Both the position numbers and the translations under genes were made by a program. The notes below the pieces were generated by a model that saw nothing but the letters and a program-made list of their open reading frames with translations, was not told the DNA's origin and searched no databases. From a virus: a stretch of DNA of 64,000 bases. Shown here piece after piece: positions 10,519 to 20,757 of the stretch; the stretch's first letter is position 1; each line of letters opens with the position of its first letter. Where the stretch lies: IMG/VR virus record IMGVR_UViG_3300030329_006583, positions 62,001-126,000 of that record; one strand, 5' to 3'.

Positions 10519-12066
10519 TTACTCAGAACCTAATAAAAATTTATTATTGGGATTAATTAAATATTCATCAAATATTTCGGCACCCGTTGCTGCATTTCCT
10601 ACTGAACTATTCAAAATCATTGTAAAAATATTCGCAAATCTTAAAGAAACTGCGCCAGTATTATCTTTATCCTGATACATTTTTCCTACATAAAACAAAC
10701 GCTGTTGATTCCCATTGGGATTACCATCCGATAATTCCCCTGCATCAATTACAGCTAATTTATTTATTTCCGCCTTATCCCTAGGGAATTCAAATATTTG
10801 CATAATTAAATTATTGTTTTTTGAAGTCTCGGGAAATGTCACCAAATTACCTATAATTTGTTTATTGCTTTTGGGATTATCGCCGGCTTTTGCTTTAAGC
10901 CTATCAATTACTTGGCTCAATTTTGTCTCACGCTGTTGGTATTTTGTTGCCGCCTCTGCAGGCCATTGCCACTGATAACACAAACGTGCCGCTGCAAAAT
11001 CTTTTTCATTTAAGCCTTGAACACCCAATGCCACTGCACCTATTTTATCCAATTCTGTTGCAATATCACCTTCCTTATAAGGTGTGATTCCTCCGCCAGT
11101 ATATTGTTTCACCTCATCGGGAGCATGAAATCCATCTTTAAAAAGAGATACATTTTCCAGAACACCGTTGGGTAAGCCGTCAATTTTAAAAGCACCATTA
11201 GGTAAAAAGTGTTCCAAAATGCCTAACATAACCACTAAGCCTAGACCATCCAAAAGACCGAGATCATCACTGTCAAGCAGTTTTACCACAGCGGCAGGTA
11301 ATCCCATAAACTCAGACATTTTTTTCATTGCTTGTTTGAAATCCATTTCCGGTAATTTCAAACCTGTCACTATGAAAGGTAGGATACGTGCCATTTGTGC
11401 ACCGGGTGGGAGTTTGTTAATGGGTGGCAAATACAGGAAATTCGGAACATGGGTAAATCGATGATCCTCCCAAACCCTGGGCAGCGTACTTCTTTCTAAC
11501 GTTTGTGGTACATCAGGTGAAGCCGAAGATTCATCTGTGACTGCTTTGGGTTCTGGGAGTGTATCAAAATTAATACTTCCTGTGCTGATTATAAACTTAT
11601 TATTGATGGCAAACGGATCAATGCTGGCCAAAAATCGCTGTGACTGATAATTCCCTTCCAGCCCTTTTATAAATTCATTTGGCATGCCCCCATTCAGTGG
11701 GTTAATGTTAACGCCTGTTGGAAATGCCCCAGTAAGGGAGAATTTATTTAATAAATTCGGCAACAATTCAAAAATACTACCTGAATATAATATGGGCGGT
11801 GCCTTAAGTGCTGTGATTAATCCATTGTGATCTGTTTCAATACACAACGTATCCTGAAACCTTTGCATGGCTTCAAAATAAATACGATCCCCTGCATCAC
11901 CCGCAACATCAGAAGCGGTTGGCGCCAACGCACTATCATAAAATGCATGTCGGTCGGTAAATGTAACATACCTAAATTGCATATGACCGGATGCGGCCTG
12001 GAATCTGCCGGGGGTGGTGATCAATGTATCCATCACCCTTTGTTTACTATTTAATATACCTGCCAT
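10519..12066 (-). CDS. Conserved-type phage structural protein (515 aa)
   Basis: I chose the ATG at 12066 (MAGILNSKQRVMD) because a purine-rich AAGGTGG lies upstream and the translation then starts at a clear phage-like motif. A frame extension to 12120 begins with TTG and would run into the terminator T-tract. The N-terminal pattern MAGILNSK-RVMD-TLIT followed by R-Q-ASG and a FTD-HAFY motif resembles a structural protein I remember from T4-like marine phages, but I cannot name a function. The rest is mixed alpha/beta with no catalytic motif. It is the first gene after the strong terminator at 12119-12150, so its transcription must depend on read-through or a promoter in the 50-nt leader. 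Confidence 0.75.
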   Translation of the reverse strand: MAGILNSKQRVMDTLITTPGRFQAASGHMQFRYVTFTDRHAFYDSALAPTASDVAGDAGDRIYFEAMQRFQDTLCIETDHNGLITALKAPPILYSGSIFELLPNLLNKFSLTGAFPTGVNINPLNGGMPNEFIKGLEGNYQSQRFLASIDPFAINNKFIISTGSINFDTLPEPKAVTDESSASPDVPQTLERSTLPRVWEDHRFTHVPNFLYLPPINKLPPGAQMARILPFIVTGLKLPEMDFKQAMKKMSEFMGLPAAVVKLLDSDDLGLLDGLGLVVMLGILEHFLPNGAFKIDGLPNGVLENVSLFKDGFHAPDEVKQYTGGGITPYKEGDIATELDKIGAVALGVQGLNEKDFAAARLCYQWQWPAEAATKYQQRETKLSQVIDRLKAKAGDNPKSNKQIIGNLVTFPETSKNNNLIMQIFEFPRDKAEINKLAVIDAGELSDGNPNGNQQRLFYVGKMYQDKDNTGAVSLRFANIFTMILNSSVGNAATGAEIFDEYLINPNNKFLLGSE

Positions 12067-12118
12067 AAGATTAATTATCCACCTTAAATATTTTACCGCA
12101 TTATTGTAAATAAGAAAC

Positions 12119-12150
12119 AAAAAAAAGGTGGGCGACCGAAGCCGCCCACC
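12119..12150 (-). terminator. Rho-independent terminator with UUCG tetraloop
   Basis: Read on the minus strand, a 10-bp GC-rich stem (GGTGGGCGGC paired with GTCGCCCACC, one G-T wobble) closes on the loop TTCG and is followed by eight T residues. The cUUCGg tetraloop is exceptionally stable. It lies about 30 nt downstream of the stop codon of the 924-aa tail protein gene and ends that transcript ahead of the 515-aa gene. Confidence 0.92.
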
Positions 12151-12181
12151 CGCTATGGAAACCCAACTATTCTACTAACAT

Positions 12182-14956
12182 TTAGTTAGTGGAAAGAGGG
12201 GGAGGTCCATTCATACCAGCATCACGACCGGTCGGATCAATCTCAGTCATATTTAACTGAAACCACCTTCCGTTGGTGTTGTTACGAATAGTAAGCATGG
12301 ACTCTTCCTCGACGATTGTCCAGTTACCACGGCTATTTGCAAGGTGAAGGTCACCTGTGTAGATGTTACCAAACCTCAATGCCGCCGTACCTAGGTCTAC
12401 ACCTAAATCACTACTAGGCTGGATTGAAGCAGCAGTAACACTAACATCATTGCTACCAGCATCTATCACAATATCAGCGGCTTCACCTCGAAGTGCAATA
12501 GTGGAATTACCACTATCTTCACCGATCCGAATGGTACGTGTACCGTTTGTACCGATGTTGATGTTTTGGTTAACATCATCACCACCCAAGGTAATTGTGC
12601 CACCGGATGATTCAAGCGCTATATTGCTTGAGGCATCAACCTCGAATGTGGTAACATTTGCAACACTTAATGCCCTTGCATCAGACACTGCAATAATGTT
12701 AGAACCACCTTCTTGGAGATTTAAACCACCAGCACCATTAACTGTCAATGCACCAGCAGATGTTGACCAAGTCGCAGCAGCAGCAGAAGTAAGCGTAAGC
12801 GCACCTGCAGAACTGGACCAAGTTGAAGCAGCACCAGCTGTCAATGTGATTGCCCCTGAAGGGGTAACAGACAATGACGTCATACCTGTTTCAGAAACAG
12901 CACCAGATCCATCAAACTCCCATGTACCTGTGTCATCACCAAGTGAAGCACCACTAGCACCTGTCACAGACATTGTACCAGCAGCCGAAGTTACATTAAC
13001 ATTACCAGCGGCGGCATCAATGGAAATTCCACCAGATGAAGTATCAAGTGTAATAGCACCAGATGCGTCCAGATCGAATGTTGATGAATCAACATCAAGT
13101 GCAACATCTGCAGCAGTACCAATTGAAATGCTATCAGCGGAGTCAATTGTCAATGCACCTGTAGCATCAATGTCCAGTGTTGTACCGGTATCCATGTTGA
13201 TACTACCAACATCGAAGTGTATACCACCAGCAGCATCTGTAGTCTTGAATGCAAATGCGTTAGCACTTCCAACAGAACCTGTAAACTGCAATTTACCACC
13301 ATTACTACGCATGAGCGCACCATTATCGGCTTCTATATGAACACCACCAGCACCTTGAGCACTGTAAAGCTTCACTGCAGGCCATGAACTCCTGGAACCT
13401 GACATAACGTTCCACCCTGATGATCGTGTGTACACGTTTCCACTAGCACAATTGACATCAAAGTCACCGCTGGAAAGATCAACATCCATCTCTGCAGCAT
13501 CTGCATCAATTTTACCGTTGGCGCTCAGGTGAATACCACCAGAAGTACCATTGGCGACTAGTTGAACCGCCTGGTTGTCATCCTCACCACCGACCAGTTG
13601 AACCGATCCGGCGCCGTTAGTCAAGACAATGTCTTTTCCTACACCACCCTGGGCACCCAGGTATATACCACCAGCAGAACCGATGTCAACTGCACGAGCC
13701 TGAGCATTAGCACCAGTCAAAGCCAGCTTTGTACCCGCACGGACTGCGAGCCATTGGCCGGAGTTATTGACATAGTTAGCTGCATCTCCAAAGGTGAGCT
13801 TGTTAGTGCTATTGAGTGTCAGACCTGTTCCGTCAGTATGAGTCAGAGTTGTATCAGAATCAGCACCAAAACTAAGGACAGCTGAATCAGAGAGAAGCTT
13901 GACATCATTACCAAGAACTGCATCTTTAACAACACTCAAACCACCGTCAGTCTGAAGTGAACCATCTGTTATAGAAGTGGCATCAGTTGCATCATCAACA
14001 ATAACCCGACCACCAAAATAACCTTGTTTTACAACACTCAAACCACCATCAGTTTGAAGTGAACCATCTGTTGTAGAACTGGCTTGTGTTGCATCATCAA
14101 CGATGACTCTTCCATCGGCGGTAAGTTGACCGGCAGACGTAATAGTAACACCGGAAGAACCGGCTCCGCCAGCAACATCAAAATCGCCATTGTCTTCAAC
14201 GCGGAAGACCTCCGTGCCATCATACTGCTTAAATACAAAATCATCAGAATCAACCTTGAGTTGCATAATGATCTCGCCAGCGGTTCCATCCATGTCAAGT
14301 GCCAATTGGGCTACACCACCGTCTTCGAATGAAATGTCACCAGAATCGGAATCAATTTTGACTGAATTGGCAGCATCCAGTTCAATATTTCCATCAGAAA
14401 CAAGATCCAAAATACCGTCAGCAGACTGATAAATGTACGTACCGGTATCACCAAAGTTAAGTTTAGCGTCAGTTGTCGAAGCACCGATTGTCACATCACC
14501 TGTGCTATCATTGTAAGTTAAATCAGCAGCACCACCAAAATCACCGTCATTATTGTATTGAACTTGTGTGTTTGAGCCTTTAGCATCACGATGGTCTGAA
14601 CCTGATTGTAGGCGAACACCATCCCAATAAAGATGACTTCCAACATTATAAAGCTTGTCGGTTGTATTACTGGGGGCGCTCATTTGCTCAAGGTTAAACG
14701 CACCGGATGCCACCAAGTCGCCACCGAAACAAGCAACACCAAAAGCATGCTCGCCAGCTTCCTTACCTTTACCGTCAATATTACCGGAAACGAAAAGAAG
14801 CACATCCTGACCGGGAAGGGCCGGGAATGCTGTTGCAGCGGCGGACTTTTTTCCACCTGGTCTAGCCACGATAAACGATCCTGTTAAACCTACATTATGT
14901 TGGCCATTACCTGCATTAGAAGCAGACATCTGGCTAAGTATTAATCCATTTGCCAA
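12182..14956 (-). CDS. Repetitive tail fibre protein (924 aa), TTG start
   Basis: A very Ser/Thr/Ala/Gly/Asp-rich beta-repeat protein with almost no Cys or aromatic residues, typical of trimeric beta-helical phage fibres. Residues ~270-345 contain two copies of a 34-aa repeat (RVIVDDAT-TDGSLQTDGGLSVVK), and residues ~570-760 consist of short GAITLTA / GALTLTS type repeats. The C-terminal ~60 residues (LGTAALRFGNIYTGDLHLANS onward, WTIVEEE) are shared with the 550-aa protein upstream. The TTG start at 14956 is chosen because AGGAGA lies 7 nt upstream and no ATG fits. Composition is noticeably more GC-rich and repetitive than its neighbours. Likely role: a long fibre or its distal part contacting the host. 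Confidence 0.88.
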   Translation of the reverse strand: MANGLILSQMSASNAGNGQHNVGLTGSFIVARPGGKKSAAATAFPALPGQDVLLFVSGNIDGKGKEAGEHAFGVACFGGDLVASGAFNLEQMSAPSNTTDKLYNVGSHLYWDGVRLQSGSDHRDAKGSNTQVQYNNDGDFGGAADLTYNDSTGDVTIGASTTDAKLNFGDTGTYIYQSADGILDLVSDGNIELDAANSVKIDSDSGDISFEDGGVAQLALDMDGTAGEIIMQLKVDSDDFVFKQYDGTEVFRVEDNGDFDVAGGAGSSGVTITSAGQLTADGRVIVDDATQASSTTDGSLQTDGGLSVVKQGYFGGRVIVDDATDATSITDGSLQTDGGLSVVKDAVLGNDVKLLSDSAVLSFGADSDTTLTHTDGTGLTLNSTNKLTFGDAANYVNNSGQWLAVRAGTKLALTGANAQARAVDIGSAGGIYLGAQGGVGKDIVLTNGAGSVQLVGGEDDNQAVQLVANGTSGGIHLSANGKIDADAAEMDVDLSSGDFDVNCASGNVYTRSSGWNVMSGSRSSWPAVKLYSAQGAGGVHIEADNGALMRSNGGKLQFTGSVGSANAFAFKTTDAAGGIHFDVGSINMDTGTTLDIDATGALTIDSADSISIGTAADVALDVDSSTFDLDASGAITLDTSSGGISIDAAAGNVNVTSAAGTMSVTGASGASLGDDTGTWEFDGSGAVSETGMTSLSVTPSGAITLTAGAASTWSSSAGALTLTSAAAATWSTSAGALTVNGAGGLNLQEGGSNIIAVSDARALSVANVTTFEVDASSNIALESSGGTITLGGDDVNQNINIGTNGTRTIRIGEDSGNSTIALRGEAADIVIDAGSNDVSVTAASIQPSSDLGVDLGTAALRFGNIYTGDLHLANSRGNWTIVEEESMLTIRNNTNGRWFQLNMTEIDPTGRDAGMNGPPPLSTN

Positions 14957-14970
14957 GAGATTTCTCCTAA

Positions 14971-14994
14971 GAATCCAAAAATGCGCTAGGATTC
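14971..14994 (-). promoter_or_regulatory. 5' UTR hairpin ahead of tail fibre gene
   Basis: GAATCC and GGATTC form a perfect 6-bp stem around a 12-nt loop in the leader of the 924-aa gene, directly upstream of its AGGAGA ribosome binding site. It leaves the Shine-Dalgarno sequence and TTG start single-stranded, as in leader hairpins that stabilise phage late mRNAs. The rest of the 244-nt gap (14957-15200) is A/T-rich, with an imperfect 14-bp palindrome around TGCGCA at 15041-15054 and no gene. Confidence 0.45.
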
Positions 14995-15200
14995 AAATAA
15001 AGAGTTAAAAAAAAAGAAGAGCGTAAATTCACATTAAAAACGTTTGCGCAGACGACAAATAACATGAAATTACGATCTAATTATTAGTGCAAATACAAAA
15101 AAACTAGAGTATTTTTGCAAGACACAAAATTTTAAAATTTAAAATATTTTGCTATTTGAAATAGGGTGAATTTTATATTTCTGGCGGGTCAAAAAAAAAA

Positions 15201-16853
15201 TTAATCTTTTATTTCTTCAAGAACAAATTTGTAATGTTTACCATTTTTATTGTTTTTAATGGTAAGGTACTCTTCTTCCTCAACAATTGTCCAATCACCT
15301 CTTTCATTTCGTAAATGAAGGTCACCGGTGTATACGTTGGCAAAACGATTGGTGGAACTCCCTAAATCAACAGTGGAATCTAGGCCCGGGATTATTGATC
15401 CGCTCATTACTAAATCCCCACCAAAAACAGAGGTTCCTTTTATGGTCGAGTCTTTAGAACCAATGGCTCCTGAAACAAAGAAACTAATGTCAGATGCCTC
15501 CTTGGGTTGCATTGCACCTGCAGCCATCCTGCTACCAGATAGAAAAATTACCTGCCTGTTACCGGCCCCATAATGGTCACGCAGTCGCATTATTTCTTCT
15601 ACAGAGGTACCATTAAACACATCAAACTTTAAATCATTAGTGCTTCCATCATGTGATATAGCAGCCCCCACAGTTCCACCTGAACCCGCAAATTCTAATG
15701 TAGAGCTCTCTGAGTTATTATTTCTTTGAAGCCTGATTGTTGGGCTTGAGTCTTTTGCATGCACCAATGTGCTAGGGTTATTAAGACCAATACCAATCCT
15801 GTCTGTATCACCTTTCACATACAATGTGTTATCGTCTCCAAGCGTTCGCACTTGAAAATCAACATCACCGCCATCCCCAATCTTTACGATATCCTGCCCA
15901 GCTTCAGATACGGTAATAAGCTGTTCGCCCCCTACTGTAATTCCAATTGCATCATCAGCAAACTGTATAAATGTGTCACTATCGCCGATGTGTTTGATGT
16001 ACTCTGCAACCTCTACATCCCCTAGAACCCCAAAAGATCCTGTAATTCCAACATTTCCGGAAAATTGTGATCCGGTCAAGGTGGCCACAACTCCATCGTT
16101 AATGTTGAGTGTGACATCCCCACTGGTTCCGCCACCGGTAAGACCAACCCCAGCGGTTACACCGGTAATATCGCCCACCGTGCCGTCATTAATAATTGTA
16201 ACCTGACCATTGGAACCGGTTGATATACCAATCCCTGCGCCGGCAATGAGGTATGATGTTCCATCAACAAGGTGGGTCAATGATCCAGACAGTCCTTGAT
16301 CAAATTTTACGACGCCAGTAAACGTAGAACCAGATATAGTTGCCACCACGTTATTATCAATATTTAGGGTAACATCACCACTAGTGCCCCCACCTATTAA
16401 GCCTGTACCGGCAGTTACCCCGGTGATGTCGCCATCTAGTGTTCTAACGGTAATTGATCGCGATGCAGAGTCGCCCACCAATGTAACATTAGCACCCGCC
16501 TTAAGGGAAAATGTTTTATTTGAAGAATCAAACGATATAGCAGAATCGCCGCTAACACTACCACCATCTGCAGTAAGTGAAATTCTATTAATACCATCAC
16601 CCACACCAGAAGTTCCAGAAAGTAATGGAATTCCAGAAAATGTCAATACACCATTTTCATTATATAATTTGTTTAAAATTTCCGGGGGGGCGCTGTGAGG
16701 TTGGAACACAACACCACGACCTGGCATATTAGGATCCTTTAAACCAATTTGAAAATCAGCCTGAGAAATTATTCGCCTAACTTCTTGATTTTTGGAATCT
16801 TTTAATACCAGAAAAGTTTGTTTTAGCGTTTTGTTTTTATCCTGTATTGCCAT
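15201..16853 (-). CDS. Tail fibre protein with GVTAGTGL repeats (550 aa)
   Basis: A second fibre-like protein. Two long internal repeats (about residues 135-185 and 225-275) share the pattern GDITGVTAG-GL-GGGTSGDVTLNI followed by VVAT-(I/L)-TGS-F-G, a motif common in marine phage fibres. A middle part (GDSDTFIQFADDAIGI, then DRIGIGLNNPSTLVHAK) resembles trimeric fibre segments seen next to chaperone or knob domains. The C-terminal ~60 residues (STNRFANVYTGDLHLRN, GDWTIVEEEEYLTIKNN) are paralogous to the end of the 924-aa protein. Its ATG lies 18 bp from the stop of the 901-aa gene. Likely role: virion fibre. Confidence 0.87.
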   Translation of the reverse strand: MAIQDKNKTLKQTFLVLKDSKNQEVRRIISQADFQIGLKDPNMPGRGVVFQPHSAPPEILNKLYNENGVLTFSGIPLLSGTSGVGDGINRISLTADGGSVSGDSAISFDSSNKTFSLKAGANVTLVGDSASRSITVRTLDGDITGVTAGTGLIGGGTSGDVTLNIDNNVVATISGSTFTGVVKFDQGLSGSLTHLVDGTSYLIAGAGIGISTGSNGQVTIINDGTVGDITGVTAGVGLTGGGTSGDVTLNINDGVVATLTGSQFSGNVGITGSFGVLGDVEVAEYIKHIGDSDTFIQFADDAIGITVGGEQLITVSEAGQDIVKIGDGGDVDFQVRTLGDDNTLYVKGDTDRIGIGLNNPSTLVHAKDSSPTIRLQRNNNSESSTLEFAGSGGTVGAAISHDGSTNDLKFDVFNGTSVEEIMRLRDHYGAGNRQVIFLSGSRMAAGAMQPKEASDISFFVSGAIGSKDSTIKGTSVFGGDLVMSGSIIPGLDSTVDLGSSTNRFANVYTGDLHLRNERGDWTIVEEEEYLTIKNNKNGKHYKFVLEEIKD

Positions 16854-16870
16854 TGCATAATCAACCTATA

Positions 16871-19576
16871 TCATAGTTCGTCTATTTCCGTTATAACTAT
16901 AGACGTTTTCAAATATGGATCATCATTTCTATCAACTGCAATTCCGTCAAAATAAGGTAAGGAAGATGTAGAGTGCGGGCTTAGATTTTGGGATATTGTA
17001 TCCATGGCATCAATTAAATCGTTATCATTATTTACAAATTTTATATCTATCGCCGGCTCCATTACCTTAACTAGTGCATCGATAGAATTGTTGTAAAATG
17101 CAGTATATTGTCTTTGTTCTAACCTATCCCTAAATTGACCGTATCTATCGTAGCGATACACCGCAGAGTTATAAAGAGGATCAATATTAATCAAACCATA
17201 CCTTAATGCATGGGCACCACTAAATTTTTCATCATCAATGACCTGTGTTCTTGTGGCCATTGTTCCTCCAGATAATTTTTTGGTTAAGAATTGTTCATTA
17301 TTAATCCCGACCTGAAATATAAATCTTCTTACATCTTTGGGTTCTGTTAAAATCTCAATCTGTGTATCACCAACAGAACCACTCAGTACCACAAAACCGT
17401 CATCAGAAAGAACACGTGTTGGATTTCCAACATACGGAAATGGCAAAGACCTGTATCCTTTCCATGTAGTTGTATCTCCATCTTGGGAAATTTCAAGGGC
17501 TCCTGAGAAATAATAGGCATTAACGTTAATTCTCTTAAATTGCCTTTGGCTGAAAATTGTACCACTCATCGCTAATCTACCAAAATAATTTTGTAAATTT
17601 GGCATCAATGAATCATAATATATCTCATTACTATCGATTATTTTTACGCCTTTAAGTAATGATCCTGTTGTGCCTTGCGTTCCCTCAGTGCACCGACCAA
17701 CAACGCCCCTAGTTCCCGCAGAAAGTTTTCCATCATACACTTCGTCAATATAGGTGCCTCTATACGTGTAAAAAGGTTCATTCTGGTATTGATCAACAGT
17801 ATCATAATTACCTAATGCCTCATGAATGGCGTCTGATGTTAGAGGCTGGTTTGTTTGACCGATGGTTGGGTAATTATCACAAACAATGGTTCCAAACATC
17901 GTTATTTTGCTCGGTCCTTTGGACATTACGTTGCGAAAAGTCTGAGCAAAGCCCGCTTCTGTGGCAGGATCACCGGTGGCTTTGTTCAAGGCAGGACATT
18001 GTTGGTTTGCCATCCCTATCACTAATTTGTCTGTTGGCATTAAAATATAGGGTGAATAACTCCTTAGGCTTCCATAGGGTTGGATGTATTGTTGATTTGG
18101 GTATACAGTGGAAGGAAATTTAAATGCGCTACCACTAGTTATTCCACCTACCACGCTGGCTTGAAAACTCCTTCCTGAAGCATTGGCAAACATATCACGG
18201 CCACCATCCGGATTGCCAAAATATGTCATATCATAATTTGCGCTGTCATATAATCGATCACGAGTAAATGTTCCCACCAATGCATTAGGATAAATTCCCG
18301 GGGTAACTGCAATCATTGGCAACTTAAATGTTCCCGTAACACCTGCATTGGTTCCGGTTAACACTAGGTTTTTTCGTTGATAACGACTTAATTGGTGCAC
18401 AGGAGCTGACGATTTACCGAAGGTACCGTATGTGATAACCTCTTTTTCCCTGTTGACAGTGTAAGGTCCATTAAAATTATCGTAATATTCATCTGTTTCA
18501 AGATCAAAATATATCTGTTTACCCGTATATACCTGCCTGTCTACCGGGGTTTCAAATTGATTTAAAATAAAGAATGCACCAGCTTGCGCAAATTTACCGT
18601 CATCTAATGCATCAATTGAAAATGTATTAACACTACCGGTCCATTCAAATGTTATTCTTTCAACCATAAATGGGTGATTAATATAATCTGACATATGCAG
18701 CAATTGAGAACCGGTGGCATCAAATTTTGAAGCCAACGGAAAACCGGCAAAATTTGAAGGAGCACCAGATGCCCTACCGGTTTTTTTAGGCACTTCACCC
18801 GTCAGGGCATTATCGGCTATGCCATTAGGAAATGCAATATAAGAAGACGATCTAACTGTGTTTGACCTATTTAAAAAATCAACATTACTACCGGTTGTAA
18901 GATCACCGATAATCTCCCATTGTTTTTGTTTCCAGTTAAAATATGCAATACCAGAATTAATTCCTGCCGCCAATCCCAATGCAGAATTTGCATATGGCGA
19001 ACTATGTGCCGATGTACCGGTGCTGAAATATATGTCGGTGTCGGTGGCAGGATTGAGTTCTATAACAATCTGTCTTTTATCTTTTAAAGGTGAACTAAAC
19101 CCAAAACCCATTGCAGGTTGTGGTCCACGCAAGGTATAAAACGACGATGTTGCGTTTAAATTAACCCGAGAATCATCATATGGTTTTAATGATTGTGAAG
19201 ATAAATTATTTGTTGTTAAACGAAACATTTTATCTGATACACCGGCAACAATACCGCGTGAAACAAAAATGCTGCCCGTGGTATTAGGATTGGCTATGCC
19301 GATAGAATAACCCTCTTTATTTTCAACAGAGGATGACCCAAAAATATAATCCGGTGGTAACATCAAAGGATATGACATTCCAACGGGTGATTGTGAATTA
19401 TTGGGAACTGATGCTGAAAACATCAAGGTAAGAGTATCATCAAAGATAGATGGTGTTTGCTTTACATAATCCTGATCACCGGTTCTTTTCAGTGCAGGAT
19501 ATGTTCCCATCGCCTCATCTTGCAACCTTAATTGCACACGGGGTGGTAATCCTAAAAATGGTCTTTTATTGCTCAC
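16871..19576 (-). CDS. Putative large structural protein (901 aa)
   Basis: A soluble beta-rich protein without signal peptide or membrane helix. The N-terminus (MSNKRPFLGLPPRVQLRLQD) is followed by long Ser/Gly/Thr/Tyr-rich stretches. No family was recognised. It forms a tight series with the 384-, 1280- and 528-aa genes (gaps of 18, 8 and 2 bp) leading to the baseplate wedge gene, so a baseplate-proximal or tail-tip role is plausible by synteny. No catalytic motif was identified. Confidence 0.75.
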   Translation of the reverse strand: MSNKRPFLGLPPRVQLRLQDEAMGTYPALKRTGDQDYVKQTPSIFDDTLTLMFSASVPNNSQSPVGMSYPLMLPPDYIFGSSSVENKEGYSIGIANPNTTGSIFVSRGIVAGVSDKMFRLTTNNLSSQSLKPYDDSRVNLNATSSFYTLRGPQPAMGFGFSSPLKDKRQIVIELNPATDTDIYFSTGTSAHSSPYANSALGLAAGINSGIAYFNWKQKQWEIIGDLTTGSNVDFLNRSNTVRSSSYIAFPNGIADNALTGEVPKKTGRASGAPSNFAGFPLASKFDATGSQLLHMSDYINHPFMVERITFEWTGSVNTFSIDALDDGKFAQAGAFFILNQFETPVDRQVYTGKQIYFDLETDEYYDNFNGPYTVNREKEVITYGTFGKSSAPVHQLSRYQRKNLVLTGTNAGVTGTFKLPMIAVTPGIYPNALVGTFTRDRLYDSANYDMTYFGNPDGGRDMFANASGRSFQASVVGGITSGSAFKFPSTVYPNQQYIQPYGSLRSYSPYILMPTDKLVIGMANQQCPALNKATGDPATEAGFAQTFRNVMSKGPSKITMFGTIVCDNYPTIGQTNQPLTSDAIHEALGNYDTVDQYQNEPFYTYRGTYIDEVYDGKLSAGTRGVVGRCTEGTQGTTGSLLKGVKIIDSNEIYYDSLMPNLQNYFGRLAMSGTIFSQRQFKRINVNAYYFSGALEISQDGDTTTWKGYRSLPFPYVGNPTRVLSDDGFVVLSGSVGDTQIEILTEPKDVRRFIFQVGINNEQFLTKKLSGGTMATRTQVIDDEKFSGAHALRYGLINIDPLYNSAVYRYDRYGQFRDRLEQRQYTAFYNNSIDALVKVMEPAIDIKFVNNDNDLIDAMDTISQNLSPHSTSSLPYFDGIAVDRNDDPYLKTSIVITEIDEL

Positions 19577-19594
19577 GACGCTATGCTCCCCATT

Positions 19595-20749
19595 TTATTT
19601 CTTTAAACCCCCATATACTATAGAATCAGTGCCCATATTCCAACCTGTATGATATGAAATTGCATATTCAAATCCGGATGTGGTACCATATACGTTCTTA
19701 TCAAACATTGATAAAACAGCAGACCCAGTGGCATTAAAAAGTATATTTTTAAATTCTGAGTCATTTTCAAGATTATTTGTCAACCCCCTCCCTTCAGAGG
19801 AAAATATAGAAGAAATACGAGCCTCTATATAACTTTCATCAGCAAAGGGTTTAATCTGGCTGGAGGTAATTACTGTTTTAACAATTCTATTTGTTGCCCC
19901 TGCAGGTAGAAATATAGGTAAATCTGTAATATTTTGTACCGGCGGATTTAAATTATCTGTGGGAATGTCTATATTAAATGCGGCAATTTCCCAATTTATA
20001 TTATAAGTTATCCATTGATCAGGTGTAAAAGACGGGTATTTCAATCTTCCAAACGAACCCGATGTATACCTTAAAACACGTCGATCATTAAATGGAGATA
20101 TTGGTTCACTATAATGCCTTCTCCCATTACCTGGTACCTCTTGTTCTTGAACAATGAATATATTAGGTCTTTGATTTATTGTGACAGGACTAGAATAATC
20201 AAGTGGCTCATTACTCAAATCTGCCTGCATAGATTCACGTTTATCATATGAAAGAGGTACCGTAAAATCAATCTTTTTACGAATGGGAAAAACCTCCACA
20301 ATACCGTTTAATTGCCCTAATGCAACATTTGATTGGCATCTATCTAGTGGTGATAAACTAGCAGTGATTGAAACATCATTAAGTAAAAATGCATTAGACC
20401 CCGAAGGATTTGTATTGATGGAATTTTTATCCACAAACATTATTCCATCGCCAATATTTCTTTCGAGTGTCGTTTGACCAAACATCAATTCTTCATATTC
20501 GTGATTAATGATAACATGATATCCTGGTCGTACCCCAATATTTTCACTACCTATTCCAGCCTGGGAGTCGTTAAAAGATATGCCTAATTCGCCATGGCTA
20601 CCCGACAGTGCCAAGCGTGACATTGGGCCCATTGATAAATGGGGAAGCAATGACATAAAATTATATTTTAATTTATTTGCACTAATCCCTTGCCTAAATG
20701 AAGACATGGTACCTGATAGTGTGATGCTGCTTCTTTTAGTACTCGCCAT
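19595..20749 (-). CDS. Putative structural protein (384 aa)
   Basis: A 384-aa protein with a Ser-rich N-terminus (MASTKRSSITLSGTMSSFR) and alternating beta-type segments. No membrane segment, Cys cluster or enzymatic motif is visible. It lies 8 bp downstream of the 1280-aa protein gene in the same direction. I do not recognise the family; membership of the tail/baseplate assembly is inferred from position. Confidence 0.72.
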   Translation of the reverse strand: MASTKRSSITLSGTMSSFRQGISANKLKYNFMSLLPHLSMGPMSRLALSGSHGELGISFNDSQAGIGSENIGVRPGYHVIINHEYEELMFGQTTLERNIGDGIMFVDKNSINTNPSGSNAFLLNDVSITASLSPLDRCQSNVALGQLNGIVEVFPIRKKIDFTVPLSYDKRESMQADLSNEPLDYSSPVTINQRPNIFIVQEQEVPGNGRRHYSEPISPFNDRRVLRYTSGSFGRLKYPSFTPDQWITYNINWEIAAFNIDIPTDNLNPPVQNITDLPIFLPAGATNRIVKTVITSSQIKPFADESYIEARISSIFSSEGRGLTNNLENDSEFKNILFNATGSAVLSMFDKNVYGTTSGFEYAISYHTGWNMGTDSIVYGGLKK

Positions 20750-20757
20750 TACCTTTC

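Noticed and set aside
12363-13340. 325-aa plus-strand open frame
   Set aside because: It lies antisense to the repetitive 924-aa fibre gene; its Pro/Ala/Ser-rich repeats mirror the sense repeats, and no ribosome site or homology was seen.
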